Under the pieces are notes generated by a model, which was not told where the DNA came from, ran no database searches, and was given only the letters and a program-made list of their open reading frames with translations. This document shows positions 34,310 through 43,984 of a stretch of 64,000 bases of DNA, piece by piece. The position numbers and the translations under genes were made by a program. Source of the stretch: Andreprevotia sp. IGB-42 (lineage in GTDB: Bacteria > Pseudomonadota > Gammaproteobacteria > Burkholderiales > Chitinibacteraceae); contig NZ_WXTX01000008.1 of assembly GCF_009848685.1 (NCBI RefSeq), forward strand, positions 124,001 through 188,000. The letters run 5' to 3'. Numbering within the stretch: the stretch's first letter is position 1; every line of letters begins with the position of its first letter.

Positions 34310-34927
34310 TTACAGTAACGGCGCCAGGTCTTTGGCCACCATGGCGGCGATGGCGGGCTGCGCTTGTGCGGTAGGATGCAGCTGGTCGGCCTGGAACCAG
34401 TCTGCATGGTTGATGGCGGGCGCCAGCAGAAAGGGCGTCAGGCCGGTTTTCTGTTCTTTGGCAATTTCGCCATACATGCCGGCAAAGCGTTTGGTGTAGT
34501 CGGGGCCGAAATTGGGCGGCAGCTGCATGCCGATGAGATGCACTTTTGCACCGGCAGCCCTTGCCTGTTTCACCATCGCCACAAGATTAGCCTTGGCCTT
34601 GTCGAGTGGCAGCCCGCGCAGGCCATCGTTGGGGCCAAGCTCGATCACCACCCAGCCGGGCTTATGCTGTTTGAGTGCCTGCGGGAACCTCGTCAGCCCG
34701 CCGGCGGTCGTTTCACCTGACACACTGGCGTTGATCACCTGGATATTCTTGCCTTGGCCATCGAGTATCTTGCCCAGATGTACCGGCCACGCCTGCGCGG
34801 CAGGCAAGCCGTAACCGGCCGAAAGGCTGTCACCGAATACCAGCAACACCGGCTTTTCCGCAGACCATGCGCATTGCGCCAGCACCAGGCCAGCAACTCC
34901 GACCAACCAGAACAAGAACCGCTTCAT
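34310..34927 (-). CDS. tesA: TesA-like GDSL arylesterase / lysophospholipase
   Basis: This 205-residue secreted SGNH hydrolase has a signal peptide ending AQCAWSA. Block I LVFGDSLSAGYG carries the nucleophile Ser; block II has GETTAGG; block III is IELGPNDGLRG (GxND); block V is DQLHPT with the catalytic Asp and His. It is periplasmic, hydrolysing acyl thioesters or esters. ATG 34927 overlaps the divergent ybbA start by two bases (CATG). AAAGGAG lies 11 bases upstream. The divergent tesA / ybbA-ybbP order matches E. coli. Confidence 0.93.
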   Translation of the reverse strand: MKRFLFWLVGVAGLVLAQCAWSAEKPVLLVFGDSLSAGYGLPAAQAWPVHLGKILDGQGKNIQVINASVSGETTAGGLTRFPQALKQHKPGWVVIELGPNDGLRGLPLDKAKANLVAMVKQARAAGAKVHLIGMQLPPNFGPDYTKRFAGMYGEIAKEQKTGLTPFLLAPAINHADWFQADQLHPTAQAQPAIAAMVAKDLAPLL

Positions 34928-35630
34928 GACCGATACATCTCCTTTGCTACGTACTGAAAACCTGGGCAAGCACGTGGTGGTTGCCGATGGTGAACTGGAC
35001 ATCCTGGCCGGCGTATCGTTCAGCCTGGCCCCCGGCAGCAGCCTTGCCATCGTTGGTGCATCCGGCTCGGGCAAATCCACGTTGCTGGCCTTGCTAGCCG
35101 GGCTCGATACCCCGTCACGCGGTGAAGTGTGGCTGGCTGGCGAGGCGTTGTCCAAACAGGATGAAGATGGCCGCGCCCGTTTGCGTGCCCGCTATGCCGG
35201 TTTCGTGTTCCAGTCGTTCCAGTTGCTGCCCGAGCTGACCGCGCTGGAGAACGTGATGCTGCCGCTGGAGCTGCATGCGGGCAAAGGCCAGCCGCGCAAG
35301 GCGCTGGAGGCCACCGCGCGCGAATGGCTGCAGCGTGTGGGGCTGGCCAGCCGTGTGGATCACACGCCGCGTACGCTGTCGGGCGGCGAGCAGCAGCGGG
35401 TGGCATTGGCGCGCGCGTTTGCCGCCAGGCCGCAATTGCTGTTTGCCGATGAGCCGACCGGCAGCCTGGATACCCACACCGGCGAGCAGGTGGCTGATCT
35501 GCTGTTCGAGCTGAACCGCGAAACCGGGACCACGCTGGTGCTGGTTACCCACGACAACCAGTTGGCTGCACGCTGCGGGGCAAGGCTGCGGCTGGCCGCC
35601 GGCCGCGTCACCGAACAGGAAAACCTGTGA
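34926..35630 (+). CDS. ybbA: ABC transporter ATP-binding protein YbbA (LolD-like)
   Basis: This 234-residue ATPase has Walker [10 protein letters not shown] (residues 44-52), Q-loop [20 protein letters not shown], signature [15 protein letters not shown], Walker [13 protein letters not shown] and H-loop LVTHD. It belongs to the MacB/LolD class and pairs with the FtsX-type permease that follows. The stop overlaps the permease start (TGATG). The ATG shares two bases with the tesA start codon. The SD is weak. The substrate is unknown. Confidence 0.93.
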   Translation: MTDTSPLLRTENLGKHVVVADGELDILAGVSFSLAPGSSLAIVGASGSGKSTLLALLAGLDTPSRGEVWLAGEALSKQDEDGRARLRARYAGFVFQSFQLLPELTALENVMLPLELHAGKGQPRKALEATAREWLQRVGLASRVDHTPRTLSGGEQQRVALARAFAARPQLLFADEPTGSLDTHTGEQVADLLFELNRETGTTLVLVTHDNQLAARCGARLRLAAGRVTEQENL

Positions 35631-38101
35631 TGCTGGCGCTCAGGCAGTTCTTGCGCGGGCTGCGCGCCGGCCACTACCGCACCTTGCTGGCCGCATTGAT
35701 CGTCACCATTGCCGCGCTCACCGCGGTGGGCCTGTTTGCCGAGCGCATGTCGCGGCTGATGAATACCGAATCCAACAACCTGCTGGCGGCCGATGCCGTA
35801 CTGACGGCCGATCATGCAATACCTGCCGCCACCGTGGCAACGTCCGAACAGCGCGGGTTGCAGCTGGCGCATATTGCCGCGTTCCCCAGCATGGCGGGCG
35901 CGGGCGATGCCGCCGTGCTGGCCAGCGTGAAGGCGGTGGCCGGGCCATACCCGTTACGCGGCAAGCTGGTATTGAGCGTGCCGGGCGCCGGTGGCGCGGT
36001 GCGGTCCATCAATGCATCCGGCCCGCCGCCTGCCGCACAGGTATGGCTGGACCCACGCTTGGCAACGCGGCTGCAACTGAAAGTGGGCGATAGCCTGCGG
36101 CTGGGCAGCAGCAACTTCACCGTGGCCGCGCTGATCGACAAGGAGCCGGATGCGGCAGTGGATTTTGCCAGCCTGCAGCCGCGGCTGATCATGAACGCTG
36201 CAGACTTGCCGGCCACCGGGCTGATCGGCTTTGGCAGCCGGGTGAAATACCGTTTGCTGGCGGCCGGCAAGCCGCAGGATGTTGCTGCGTGGAAGAAAGC
36301 GATTACACCCCGGCTGGGCCGCGGCGAGCGGCTGGAAGACGTGCGCGAGGCACAGCCGCAGGTAAAGGTGGCGCTGGAGCGGGCAGAGAGCTTCCTGCGG
36401 CTGGTTACGCTGCTGGCTGCCACGCTCTCCGCCGTGGCCATCCTGCTGGCTGCGCGCCGCCATGCCAGCAGCCGGGCCGATGCGGTGGCGCTGTTCGTCA
36501 CGCTGGGTGCCAATCGCCGGCAAATCCGCACTTTGTTGCTGGGCGAGCTGCTGTTGCTGTTCTTTACTGCTGCGCTGGCTGGCGGGGCGGTGGGCTGGGG
36601 CGCGCAGGAGATCCTGGCGTGGGCCATCCGCGATCAGTTGCCGTCGGCGCTATCCAGCGGTACGGCGCTGCCGTGGCTATCCGCCAGCCTGTTCGGATTT
36701 GTGCTGCTGGTGGGGGTGGCCGGGCCGTCGTTGCTGCAACTGGCCGCCACGCCACCGCTGAAGGTGTTGCGGCGCGAGCTGATGGCGCCACCGCGGCTGT
36801 GGCTATCGCTGCTGCTGTCCGGCGGTGCCGCGCTGGCGCTGTTGTGGTGGGTGGCCGGCACGCTGCAGCTGGCCGCATTGGTGGCCGGCGGTATCGTCGC
36901 TGCCTTGCTGGTTGCCGGGGTGATCGGCTGGTTGCTGGTAAGGGCATGGGCCAGCTTCGCGCAGGACTTTGCCGCGCGCATCGCCGTACGGCAGTTGCTG
37001 CGCCGGCGCTGGCTGGCCGCCGCCCAGCTGGCGGCGCTGACCGTGGGTTTGCTGGGTGTGTGGCTGCTGACCTCGGTAGAAGGTGATTTGCTGTCTGCGT
37101 GGCAAAACAAGCTGCCGGCCAATGCGCCCAACCAGTTTGCCATCAACATCCAGCCGGATCAGGCGCAGGATTTCAAGGCCGCGCTGCAAGGCATGGGTGT
37201 GGAGGCACCGGTATTGCAGCCGATGATACGCGGCCGCTGGGTGGCATTGAATGGCAAGCCCATCCTGGCCGAGCATTTTGCCGAGGATCGCGCACGCCGG
37301 CTGTCCGAGCGGGAATTCAATCTGTCGTGGGGTGAGGCATTGCGTGCGGACAATCGCTTGACTGCCGGCGTGCCATTGAAGGCCAGCGAACCCGGTTTCT
37401 CGGTGGAAAGCGGGCTGGCAGAAACCCTGGGCATCAAGCTGGGTGACCGGCTGGATTTCGACGTGGCCGGCACACTCGTCAGCGCCAAGGTGGTCAACCT
37501 GCGCCAGGTGGATTGGGATTCGTTCCGGGTCAATTTCTTCGTGGTGGGCACCGCGGAATTGTTCAAGGATGCACCTACCAGCATGATCACCAGCTTCCAT
37601 CTGCCATCCGGCAATGGCGAGCGCGTGGCCAAGTTGTCGCGGCAGTTCCCGAATATCACACTGATCGATGTGGGTGCGGTGCTGGCCGAGGTGCGCCGCG
37701 TGCTGAACCTGGTATCCGGCGCATTGCGGCTGGTGTTTGCATTCTGCCTGGCTGCCGGTATCACCGTGCTGCTGGCCGCACTGGAAACCACTGCGCCGGA
37801 GCGCCACCGCGAAATCGCCGTACTGCGCGCACTGGGTGCCACGCGCGGGCAGATCGGCGCAATCCTGTGGCGGGAAGGCGCCGCCATCGGCGCATCGGCA
37901 GGCCTCGTGGCCGGCGTGGCCGCCAGCATCTGCGGCTGGGCCATCGGCAAATACGTGCTGGAATTACCGGTTGCCATCAACTGGTTGCTGCCGGTGTACA
38001 GCACGCTGACCGGCCTGGCGCTGGCAGCATTGGTCACTGCATGGGAGCGCAGGCGTCTGGCCCGTGCCACCGCGCTGGAGCTGATCCGCGATCCGGGTTG
38101 A
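35630..38101 (+). CDS. ybbP: FtsX-family ABC permease YbbP
   Basis: This 823-residue inner-membrane permease has an N-terminal TM helix ([20 protein letters not shown]), a large periplasmic domain, two FtsX-like TM clusters (about residues 245-400 and 700-815), and central helices typical of the 10-TM YbbP type. The coupling-helix motif [19 protein letters not shown] is near residue 725. It forms a complex with YbbA and possibly with secreted TesA; a role in extracting lipophilic compounds or proteins from the membrane is family inference. It is slightly longer than E. coli YbbP, from memory. Confidence 0.92.
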   Translation: MLALRQFLRGLRAGHYRTLLAALIVTIAALTAVGLFAERMSRLMNTESNNLLAADAVLTADHAIPAATVATSEQRGLQLAHIAAFPSMAGAGDAAVLASVKAVAGPYPLRGKLVLSVPGAGGAVRSINASGPPPAAQVWLDPRLATRLQLKVGDSLRLGSSNFTVAALIDKEPDAAVDFASLQPRLIMNAADLPATGLIGFGSRVKYRLLAAGKPQDVAAWKKAITPRLGRGERLEDVREAQPQVKVALERAESFLRLVTLLAATLSAVAILLAARRHASSRADAVALFVTLGANRRQIRTLLLGELLLLFFTAALAGGAVGWGAQEILAWAIRDQLPSALSSGTALPWLSASLFGFVLLVGVAGPSLLQLAATPPLKVLRRELMAPPRLWLSLLLSGGAALALLWWVAGTLQLAALVAGGIVAALLVAGVIGWLLVRAWASFAQDFAARIAVRQLLRRRWLAAAQLAALTVGLLGVWLLTSVEGDLLSAWQNKLPANAPNQFAINIQPDQAQDFKAALQGMGVEAPVLQPMIRGRWVALNGKPILAEHFAEDRARRLSEREFNLSWGEALRADNRLTAGVPLKASEPGFSVESGLAETLGIKLGDRLDFDVAGTLVSAKVVNLRQVDWDSFRVNFFVVGTAELFKDAPTSMITSFHLPSGNGERVAKLSRQFPNITLIDVGAVLAEVRRVLNLVSGALRLVFAFCLAAGITVLLAALETTAPERHREIAVLRALGATRGQIGAILWREGAAIGASAGLVAGVAASICGWAIGKYVLELPVAINWLLPVYSTLTGLALAALVTAWERRRLARATALELIRDPG

Positions 38102-38130
38102 GTGCGTGGCGATTTGCCAGCGGGCATGAA

Positions 38131-38167
38131 AAAACGGCCACCAGTGCAACAGACTGGTGGCCGTTTT
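38131..38167. terminator. Bidirectional terminator between ybbP and the BCCT gene
   Basis: The 15-bp stem AAAACGGCCACCAGT and its complement (loop GCAACAG) lies between convergent genes, with A and T runs on both flanks. Confidence 0.85.
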
Positions 38168-38199
38168 GCATGCCAACCCGGAATCAATCAGTGATGGCG

Positions 38200-39735
38200 T
38201 TAGTCGCCCAGCGTGGGCTCCCGCGTCAGCATCGCATCTACCGCGTGGCGGCGGGCTTTTTCCTTGCGCTCCAGCACGCGCTCGTCTTCTGCCAGTGCCT
38301 TGTACAGCGCCACGCACAGCCCCACCATGATCAGCGCAAACGGCAGTGCCGCCACGATGGAAAGCGTCTGTAGTGCCTTCAGGCCGCCGCTGAACAGCAG
38401 CACGATAGCCATGGCGCCAATCACCAGGCCCCACACCAGCTTGATCCAGGCCGGCGGGTTCTGCTTGCCGCGGGTGGATTGCATGGCCAGCACCAGGTTG
38501 GCGGAATCGGCCGAGGTGACAAAGAAGCTCACGATCAGCAGCAATGCCAGGATCGACAAGGTCTTGGCCAGCGGCAACGCTTCCAGCATGGCAAACAGTG
38601 TCTTGGAATAATCCTGCGTGTGCACGGCCAGCAGGTTCACGCCTTCCAGCAATTGCTGGTGGATGGCGGCGCCACCAAAGGCGGAGAACCACAGGAAGCT
38701 CACCAGGCTGGGCGCCAGCAGTACACCGACGATAAACTCGCGGATGGTACGGCCCTTGGAAACACGTGCAATGAACAAGCCCACGAACGGTGCCCAGGTA
38801 ATCCACCATGCCCAGTAGAACAGCGTCCAGTCCGCCACCCACGAGCCCTTGCTGAAGGGGGTAAGGCGCAGGCTCATGTACGACAGGTTGTCGATATAGC
38901 CACCCAGCGTGGTGGTGAACGATTCAAAAATGAACAGCGTGGGCCCCAGCACGATTACTGCGGTCAGCAGCAGCAAGGCAATGGCCACATTCAGGTTGGA
39001 CAGCCACTTGACGCCGCGCCCCACCCCCGTCATCGAGGAAATCAACGCCATCCCCATGGCTACCACGATGATGGCAACGTGCAGCGCATCGCTATCGGGC
39101 ACGCCCAGCGTATGCACCAGGCCGCCGGCAATCTGCAGCGTGCCCAGGCCCAGCGAGGTGACCACACCGCAGGCGGTGGCAATGATGGAAAGGATATCCA
39201 CCACCTTGCCGAACACGCCATCGACATGCTTGCCCAGCCAGGGGCGGAAAGCCTCGGAAACCAGTGATGGCAATTTGCGGTTGAAGCTGAAATAGGCAAT
39301 GGTCAGGCCCATCACGCTATAGATGGCCCAAGGGTGCAGGCCCCAGTGGAAGAAGGTATAGCGCAATGCAATGCGCGCGGCATCTGCGGTGAGCGGATCA
39401 CCGGACGGCGGGGTGGCAAAGTGGGCCAGCGGTTCCGCCGCGCCCCAGAACACCAGGCCGATCCCCATACCAGCGGAGAACAGCATGGCAAACCAGCTGG
39501 TGCGGCTGAATTCCGGCTCGGCATCATCGCCGCCCAGGCGGATCTTGCCGAAGCGCCCGAATGCCAGGTAAACGGCAAACACCAGAAAGCCAAAAACGGC
39601 CAGCAGATAGAACCAGCCAAAACCGCCGATGGTGGCAGACAGCATCATCTGCGTGATGGCGGTCATCGAGGCGGGGGCGATCACCCCCCAGAGGACAAAA
39701 CCGATTGCAATCGCAAGTGAGATGGCAAAAACCAT
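38200..39735 (-). CDS. BCCT family transporter (glycine betaine/choline/carnitine type)
   Basis: This 511-residue protein with 12 predicted helices belongs to the betaine/choline/carnitine family. The glycine-rich segment FSAGMGIGLVFWGAAEPLAHF and the aromatic signature WTLFYWAWWITWAPFVGLFIARVSKGRTIREF carry the substrate-cage tryptophans. The Gly-Met-Gly-Ile-Gly pattern is that of sodium-coupled betaine porters. The cytoplasmic C-terminal tail is short and charged. The ATG at 39735 has GAGGGG five bases upstream. It is probably for osmoprotectant uptake. Confidence 0.92.
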   Translation of the reverse strand: MVFAISLAIAIGFVLWGVIAPASMTAITQMMLSATIGGFGWFYLLAVFGFLVFAVYLAFGRFGKIRLGGDDAEPEFSRTSWFAMLFSAGMGIGLVFWGAAEPLAHFATPPSGDPLTADAARIALRYTFFHWGLHPWAIYSVMGLTIAYFSFNRKLPSLVSEAFRPWLGKHVDGVFGKVVDILSIIATACGVVTSLGLGTLQIAGGLVHTLGVPDSDALHVAIIVVAMGMALISSMTGVGRGVKWLSNLNVAIALLLLTAVIVLGPTLFIFESFTTTLGGYIDNLSYMSLRLTPFSKGSWVADWTLFYWAWWITWAPFVGLFIARVSKGRTIREFIVGVLLAPSLVSFLWFSAFGGAAIHQQLLEGVNLLAVHTQDYSKTLFAMLEALPLAKTLSILALLLIVSFFVTSADSANLVLAMQSTRGKQNPPAWIKLVWGLVIGAMAIVLLFSGGLKALQTLSIVAALPFALIMVGLCVALYKALAEDERVLERKEKARRHAVDAMLTREPTLGD

Positions 39736-39764
39736 GCAAACCCCTCTTTATGCTTGAGGCATGA

Positions 39765-39799
39765 ATTATAAGCGATTGATTTTGCACGCTTTGTGTCAA
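39765..39799 (-). promoter_or_regulatory. Possible promoter of the BCCT gene
   Basis: On the minus strand a perfect TATAAT (39765-39770) lies about 30 bp before the BCCT start codon. A perfect TTGACA (39794-39799) is upstream, but the spacing is 23 bp, longer than the normal 16-18. An activator or another -35 may be used. Confidence 0.4.
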
Positions 39800-39888
39800 A
39801 TGGCAATATGGCCGCGTGAACATTGCCTTGCATTGCTCGTGAGTGGCCGTTTGCCCTGCCAGATTGCAGCGCCGTGCTGCAAACAATC

Positions 39889-41061
39889 TCACAAGTCGCT
39901 TTGCAGTGGTGGCCCCACATAACGCGCGCGTGGCCTGATCAGGCGTGCGGCCTGCGCTTGTTCCATTGCATGTGCCAGCCAGCCCACGCAGCGTGCAAGC
40001 ACAAAGAGCAGCATAGGTGCGTCTGGTGGCAGATCATGAATGCGCGCCAGTGCCGCCAGGGCGAAATCGATATTGGGACGTTCACCAACCAGCCGATCTG
40101 CATCTTGGGCCAGCGCCGCATAAATCGGCGGAAGTGTGAGTGCGTCCAGCAAGATGACCGCTCGGGGATCCCCATCCGGGTAGAGCCGATGCCCGAAACC
40201 CGGCAGCCCCTGACCTTGCCGCAGCCAGCGCGTTAGCGCCGCTGGCTTTTCCTCGTGGTTGATCGCCTCCAGCAGGCGGGTGATCGCCAGTGAGGCGCTG
40301 CCATGCAAAGGGCCGCTGGCAGCGGCCAAGCCAGCCAGAACCCCGGCAGAAAGACTGGCCCCTGTGGAAATGGCAACCCGAGTGGCAAAGGTGGATGCAT
40401 TCAGCTCGTGATCCGCCAGCAAGACCAGCGCGCATCGTATTGCTGCGCTTGCATTTGGGCGCTGCCAACGTCGGGCGATCCAGCCGGCCAGATCTGGTGT
40501 GTCGATATCCGGTGTCGATTGTAGAACGGCACAGAACAAGGTCAGCAATACGTGCGGTGCTTCCAGACGCAGCGCCGCAGATGCCCGGCCGTACGACGGC
40601 AGGTCGCTGGCGCTGCGCATCGCCATGGCCGTCATGGCGCGGCATAAGGCGTCGGGCTCGGGCCGTGCAGCTGCCGCTACACATTCTGCCGGAAGTGGCG
40701 CTGATACAGCGATGGTGCCCCCACCCCATAGCAGGCTGGCAACGTATTCCAGATCGTGATCGGCAGCGAGCTTGACGGCATTCTGGCCACGAAACCACAG
40801 GCATCCCTGTGCCACAGTGGAAATGGCCGAGGGGAGGACAGGATCGCCCCAGTCGATTGCATCTGCTGCAACCTTTTCCACTTTACGCCTGCCGGCGCTG
40901 CCACCAGCCAGTTGCGCGACGTCGTCATGAAAATACAGGCTGCGCCGGGGATCAGCCGGATCTGCTTTGGCGCGGATTTTGCCGCGGCTGACATTGGCGT
41001 AGAGGGTTTGCGCTTTTACATCCAGCATTGCCAGCGCTTCTGCAGTAGAAATCCACGCCAT
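39889..41061 (-). CDS. Citrate synthase-like protein fused to an N-terminal helix-turn-helix
   Basis: This 390-residue protein starts with an excisionase/MerR-like HTH (WISTAEALAMLDVKAQTLYA...SRGKIRA...RRSLYFHDDVAQLAG, residues 3-52), then a linker and a small-type citrate synthase domain. The three catalytic positions are kept: His218 (ADHELNAST), His291 (PGFGHRLY) and Asp332 (RPNIDFAL). The combination suggests a metabolite-sensing transcription factor derived from citrate synthase, or a bifunctional protein; that is inference. It is divergent from a second citrate synthase homologue across a 101-bp control region with two inverted repeats. Confidence 0.85.
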   Translation of the reverse strand: MAWISTAEALAMLDVKAQTLYANVSRGKIRAKADPADPRRSLYFHDDVAQLAGGSAGRRKVEKVAADAIDWGDPVLPSAISTVAQGCLWFRGQNAVKLAADHDLEYVASLLWGGGTIAVSAPLPAECVAAAARPEPDALCRAMTAMAMRSASDLPSYGRASAALRLEAPHVLLTLFCAVLQSTPDIDTPDLAGWIARRWQRPNASAAIRCALVLLADHELNASTFATRVAISTGASLSAGVLAGLAAASGPLHGSASLAITRLLEAINHEEKPAALTRWLRQGQGLPGFGHRLYPDGDPRAVILLDALTLPPIYAALAQDADRLVGERPNIDFALAALARIHDLPPDAPMLLFVLARCVGWLAHAMEQAQAARLIRPRARYVGPPLQSDL

Positions 41062-41075
41062 ATCCGGCCTTTATG

Positions 41076-41092
41076 TTGATGGTTTTCATCAA
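41076..41092. promoter_or_regulatory. Inverted repeat TTGATG-N5-CATCAA
   Basis: Perfect 6-bp arms lie in the divergent control region between the two citrate synthase homologues. It is an operator candidate, possibly for the HTH-citrate synthase fusion. Confidence 0.45.
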
Positions 41093-41093
41093 G

Positions 41094-41105
41094 ATTGACG
41101 TCAAT
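41094..41105. promoter_or_regulatory. 12-bp perfect palindrome ATTGACGTCAAT
   Basis: It lies one base after the previous inverted repeat, in the same 101-bp divergent region, and overlaps a TTGAC that could serve as a -35 element. It is an operator candidate. Confidence 0.45.
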
Positions 41106-41162
41106 ATTAAACCGCTCAGAATGGCTTGGCGAACGGTTCGCAAGTTCATTGGAGAGCATGCA

Positions 41163-42251
41163 ATGGGTCTGGATGATGTAATCGCCGCTGAGACGGCATT
41201 ATCGGAAGTAGACGGGGAGCGGGGCACGCTGATCATTGCAGGCCGCAGCCTGGAAGACCTGGCGACAACGGGGACTTTTGAGCAGGTGGCCGCGCTGTTG
41301 CTGGCGGGGTTATTCGATGCGTTGCCTGAAGATGACGTGTTTGCCGATGCATTGGGACAGGCACGCCTCCAGGTATTCGAGCAACTACTTGTGGTGGACG
41401 CAACCTTGCTGCATCTGGATCCGGCCAACGCAATGTGCGCGCTGGTTGCACGCATTGGCGACGGCGAAGATCTGGATACTGCGCTGCGTTTGATCGCCGC
41501 ACCAGCCGTGTTCACGTCCGGGTTGATCCGCTTGCGCAAGGGGCTGCCACCGCAGGCCCCTGATGCCAGCCTCGGACACGCTGCCGACATGCTGCGCATG
41601 GCTGGTCTGCCCAATACGCTGGCACGCGCCCGTGCGCTGGATCGTTATCTGATAACGGTATCTGATCATGGCCTCAATGCGTCAACCTTTGCCGCGCGCG
41701 TTGTTGCGTCCACTCGCGCCGGTCTCACCTGCGCCACCCTTGCGGGTATCGGTGCATTGAAAGGCCCTCTGCATGGCGGTGCGCCTGGCCCGGTGCTGGA
41801 TATGATCGACGCCATCGGCCACCCCGAATACGCCGTTGCCTGGCTGGAGGCCGCAGTGCTGCAAGGGCAGCGGCTGATGGGGTTCGGTCACCGCATTTAC
41901 CGGGTGCGTGATCCGCGGGCTGATGCACTCAAGGCTGCACTCGGCGCGCTGGTTGCCGACGACGATTTGCCTTCCCCGCGCCTGGCATTGGCTGAAGCCG
42001 TCGAAGTTGCCGCAATCGAGGTATTGCAGCGGCTCAAGCCGGGGCGGCCATTACAGACCAATGTCGAGTTCTATACCGCCTTGTTGCTGGATATGCTGGG
42101 ATTTGACCGTGGTTTGTTCACTTGCGTGTTTGCCAGCGGCAGGGTTGCAGGCTGGATTGCGCATGCCAAGGAGCAGGTGCTGCATGGCCGGCTGATCCGT
42201 CCCCAATCGCGTTATATCGGCGTCAGGCCAGCCATCGGCCTGCCCGCATGA
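41163..42251 (+). CDS. Small-type citrate synthase / 2-methylcitrate synthase family protein
   Basis: This 362-residue protein condenses acetyl-CoA or propionyl-CoA with oxaloacetate if active. ATG 41163 (MGLDDVIAAETALSEVDGERG) has GGAG eight bases upstream; the frame from 41073 adds a non-conserved stretch. The catalytic His169 (SDHGLNAST) and His243 (MGFGHRIYRVRDPR) are present. The third catalytic position, usually Asp, is Glu302 here (TNVEFYTALLL). Some annotated citrate synthase paralogues share this Glu, so activity or substrate may differ. It is divergent from the HTH-citrate synthase fusion, which is the likely regulator. Confidence 0.88.
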   Translation: MGLDDVIAAETALSEVDGERGTLIIAGRSLEDLATTGTFEQVAALLLAGLFDALPEDDVFADALGQARLQVFEQLLVVDATLLHLDPANAMCALVARIGDGEDLDTALRLIAAPAVFTSGLIRLRKGLPPQAPDASLGHAADMLRMAGLPNTLARARALDRYLITVSDHGLNASTFAARVVASTRAGLTCATLAGIGALKGPLHGGAPGPVLDMIDAIGHPEYAVAWLEAAVLQGQRLMGFGHRIYRVRDPRADALKAALGALVADDDLPSPRLALAEAVEVAAIEVLQRLKPGRPLQTNVEFYTALLLDMLGFDRGLFTCVFASGRVAGWIAHAKEQVLHGRLIRPQSRYIGVRPAIGLPA

Positions 42252-42397
42252 GGTGCAGCAGGAGCTGTAGCTGAAATATGGCTGGCGCTACCGCCTGATG
42301 GCAGTCTTGTGCTGATACGGTGGCGTCGGCCCGATTATCGAAAGGTCTTGTTGACTGCGGGTTGTATGGCAATGCTTGGGCTTATTCGGATACGCCG

Positions 42398-43984
42398 TCA
42401 CAACAACCGCGCCACCACATCCACAAACAGTATCTTCACGATCGTCATGCCCGGGAAGATCATCGCGTAGCAGACGTCAGGCCGTTCGGTAGACGTTTGG
42501 CGGCTGGCGTACGCCAGGATGGCGGGGTTGCCGCAGGCACCGGCAACGATGCCGGCAATCTCGTCATACGGCATGCGGTATACCCACAGGCCAAGAATCA
42601 GCACCGGCAGTACCAGTGCCACCAGGATGAGCGCCCCCAGCCCCAGCATCAGCAGGCCGGTATCCGATACGGTGGCGGCAAACTTGGGGCCGGACGACAT
42701 GCCCACCTGCGCCAGGAACAGCGTGAGGCCCAGGTTGCGGATCACCAGGTTGGCGGAAAGCGGAATGCTCCAGTTCACGCTGCCGGTACGGCGTAGCTTG
42801 CCGAGGATCAGCGCCATGATCAGCACGCCGGAGAGGCCCAGCGCCAGCTTGCCCAGGCCCGGTAACGGAAACTGGATGGCGCCCAGCAAAAAGCCCAGCG
42901 CCATGCCCAGGCCGATGGAGATATAGCTGAGTTCGGCCGTACCCTTGATCGAATCACCAAAGTAATCCTGCAGTGCCCCGAAATCGCCGCGGTTGGCCAA
43001 TAGGCCGATGCGGTCGCCGAACTCTAGGATCAGATCCGGGCGCGGCAGGATGTCGGTATCGCCGCGGCGCAGCTGGGCGATGATGGCGGCCTTGTTGCCG
43101 GGCAAACTCAGCTCACCCAATGTCTTGCCGGCCACACTGGCGCGGGAGACGAATACGCGCAGGTAGTCGATATCGCTGCGGTCGCGCATCATGCGGCCGG
43201 GGGCGGCCTCGCCCAGGAAGCTGCTGGCCTGCGCGAGCATCTCCTTGCTGGGGCCGATGAACAGCAGTACGTCATCTTCCCCGATCAGCAGGTCAGGCGA
43301 TGCTGGCTGGTTATGATGCGCAGTGCGCAGCGCCACTGGCTGCATGCCGGCGGGCAGTTCCGCGGTGACTTCGCCCAGTGTCTTGCCGAACAGCGCCGGG
43401 TTGCGCACGGCGATTTCCAGTACTTCGATGCCGGCAGTGGTGGCGATATCGATCCTGGGCTTGAGCAGCGTGAACACGATGTACAGAATCAAGATAGGCC
43501 CGGCCACGCCAAACGGGTAGGACACCGAGTAGCCCACCGCCGCGTCATCGTTGCCCAGGCTGACGATGGCGGCCTGCAACGCGGCCGTGCTGGTGCCGGA
43601 GCCGGCAAATAGCCCCAGCGCAAAACCGGGCTGCAAGCCCAGCCATTTCACGATCAGCAGGCTGACGATGCCGGCACTGGCCACCCCCGCCAGCGCCATG
43701 ATGTTGGCGCGGCGGCCGGCCACGCTGGTCAGGCCGGCAAAGAACTGTTTGCCGTATTGCACCCCCACCGTATACAGGAACAACGCCAGCCCCAGCGAGC
43801 CCACCATGGGCGCTGGCGCAGATTTGGGGGCAAACCAGCCCACCACCAGTGCCACGAACAGCACCGCCCCCACCCCGAGCGAAAAGCCCTTGATGTTGAG
43901 CTCCCCCAGCAGCGAGCCGATGGCAATGGTGAGGAACATCGCCATCAATGGCTGCTGTTCGAACAGGGTTCTGATCAGGTCCAC
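42398..43984 (-). CDS. AspT/YidE-type antiporter with two TrkA-C domains (AAE family)
   Basis: This 528-residue inner-membrane transporter starts at GTG 43984 with AGGAG seven bases upstream; the frame reaching 44242 is non-conserved. It has five N-terminal helices, two TrkA-C regulatory domains (about residues 205-290 and 295-375: VLEIAVRNPALFGKTLGEV and VFVSRASVAGKTLGELSLPG) and five C-terminal helices ending ...GIVAGACGNPAILAYASRQ. This is the aspartate:alanine exchanger layout. The substrate is not readable. It is convergent with the citrate synthase gene; the 146-bp gap shows no clear terminator. Confidence 0.9.
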   Translation of the reverse strand: MDLIRTLFEQQPLMAMFLTIAIGSLLGELNIKGFSLGVGAVLFVALVVGWFAPKSAPAPMVGSLGLALFLYTVGVQYGKQFFAGLTSVAGRRANIMALAGVASAGIVSLLIVKWLGLQPGFALGLFAGSGTSTAALQAAIVSLGNDDAAVGYSVSYPFGVAGPILILYIVFTLLKPRIDIATTAGIEVLEIAVRNPALFGKTLGEVTAELPAGMQPVALRTAHHNQPASPDLLIGEDDVLLFIGPSKEMLAQASSFLGEAAPGRMMRDRSDIDYLRVFVSRASVAGKTLGELSLPGNKAAIIAQLRRGDTDILPRPDLILEFGDRIGLLANRGDFGALQDYFGDSIKGTAELSYISIGLGMALGFLLGAIQFPLPGLGKLALGLSGVLIMALILGKLRRTGSVNWSIPLSANLVIRNLGLTLFLAQVGMSSGPKFAATVSDTGLLMLGLGALILVALVLPVLILGLWVYRMPYDEIAGIVAGACGNPAILAYASRQTSTERPDVCYAMIFPGMTIVKILFVDVVARLL

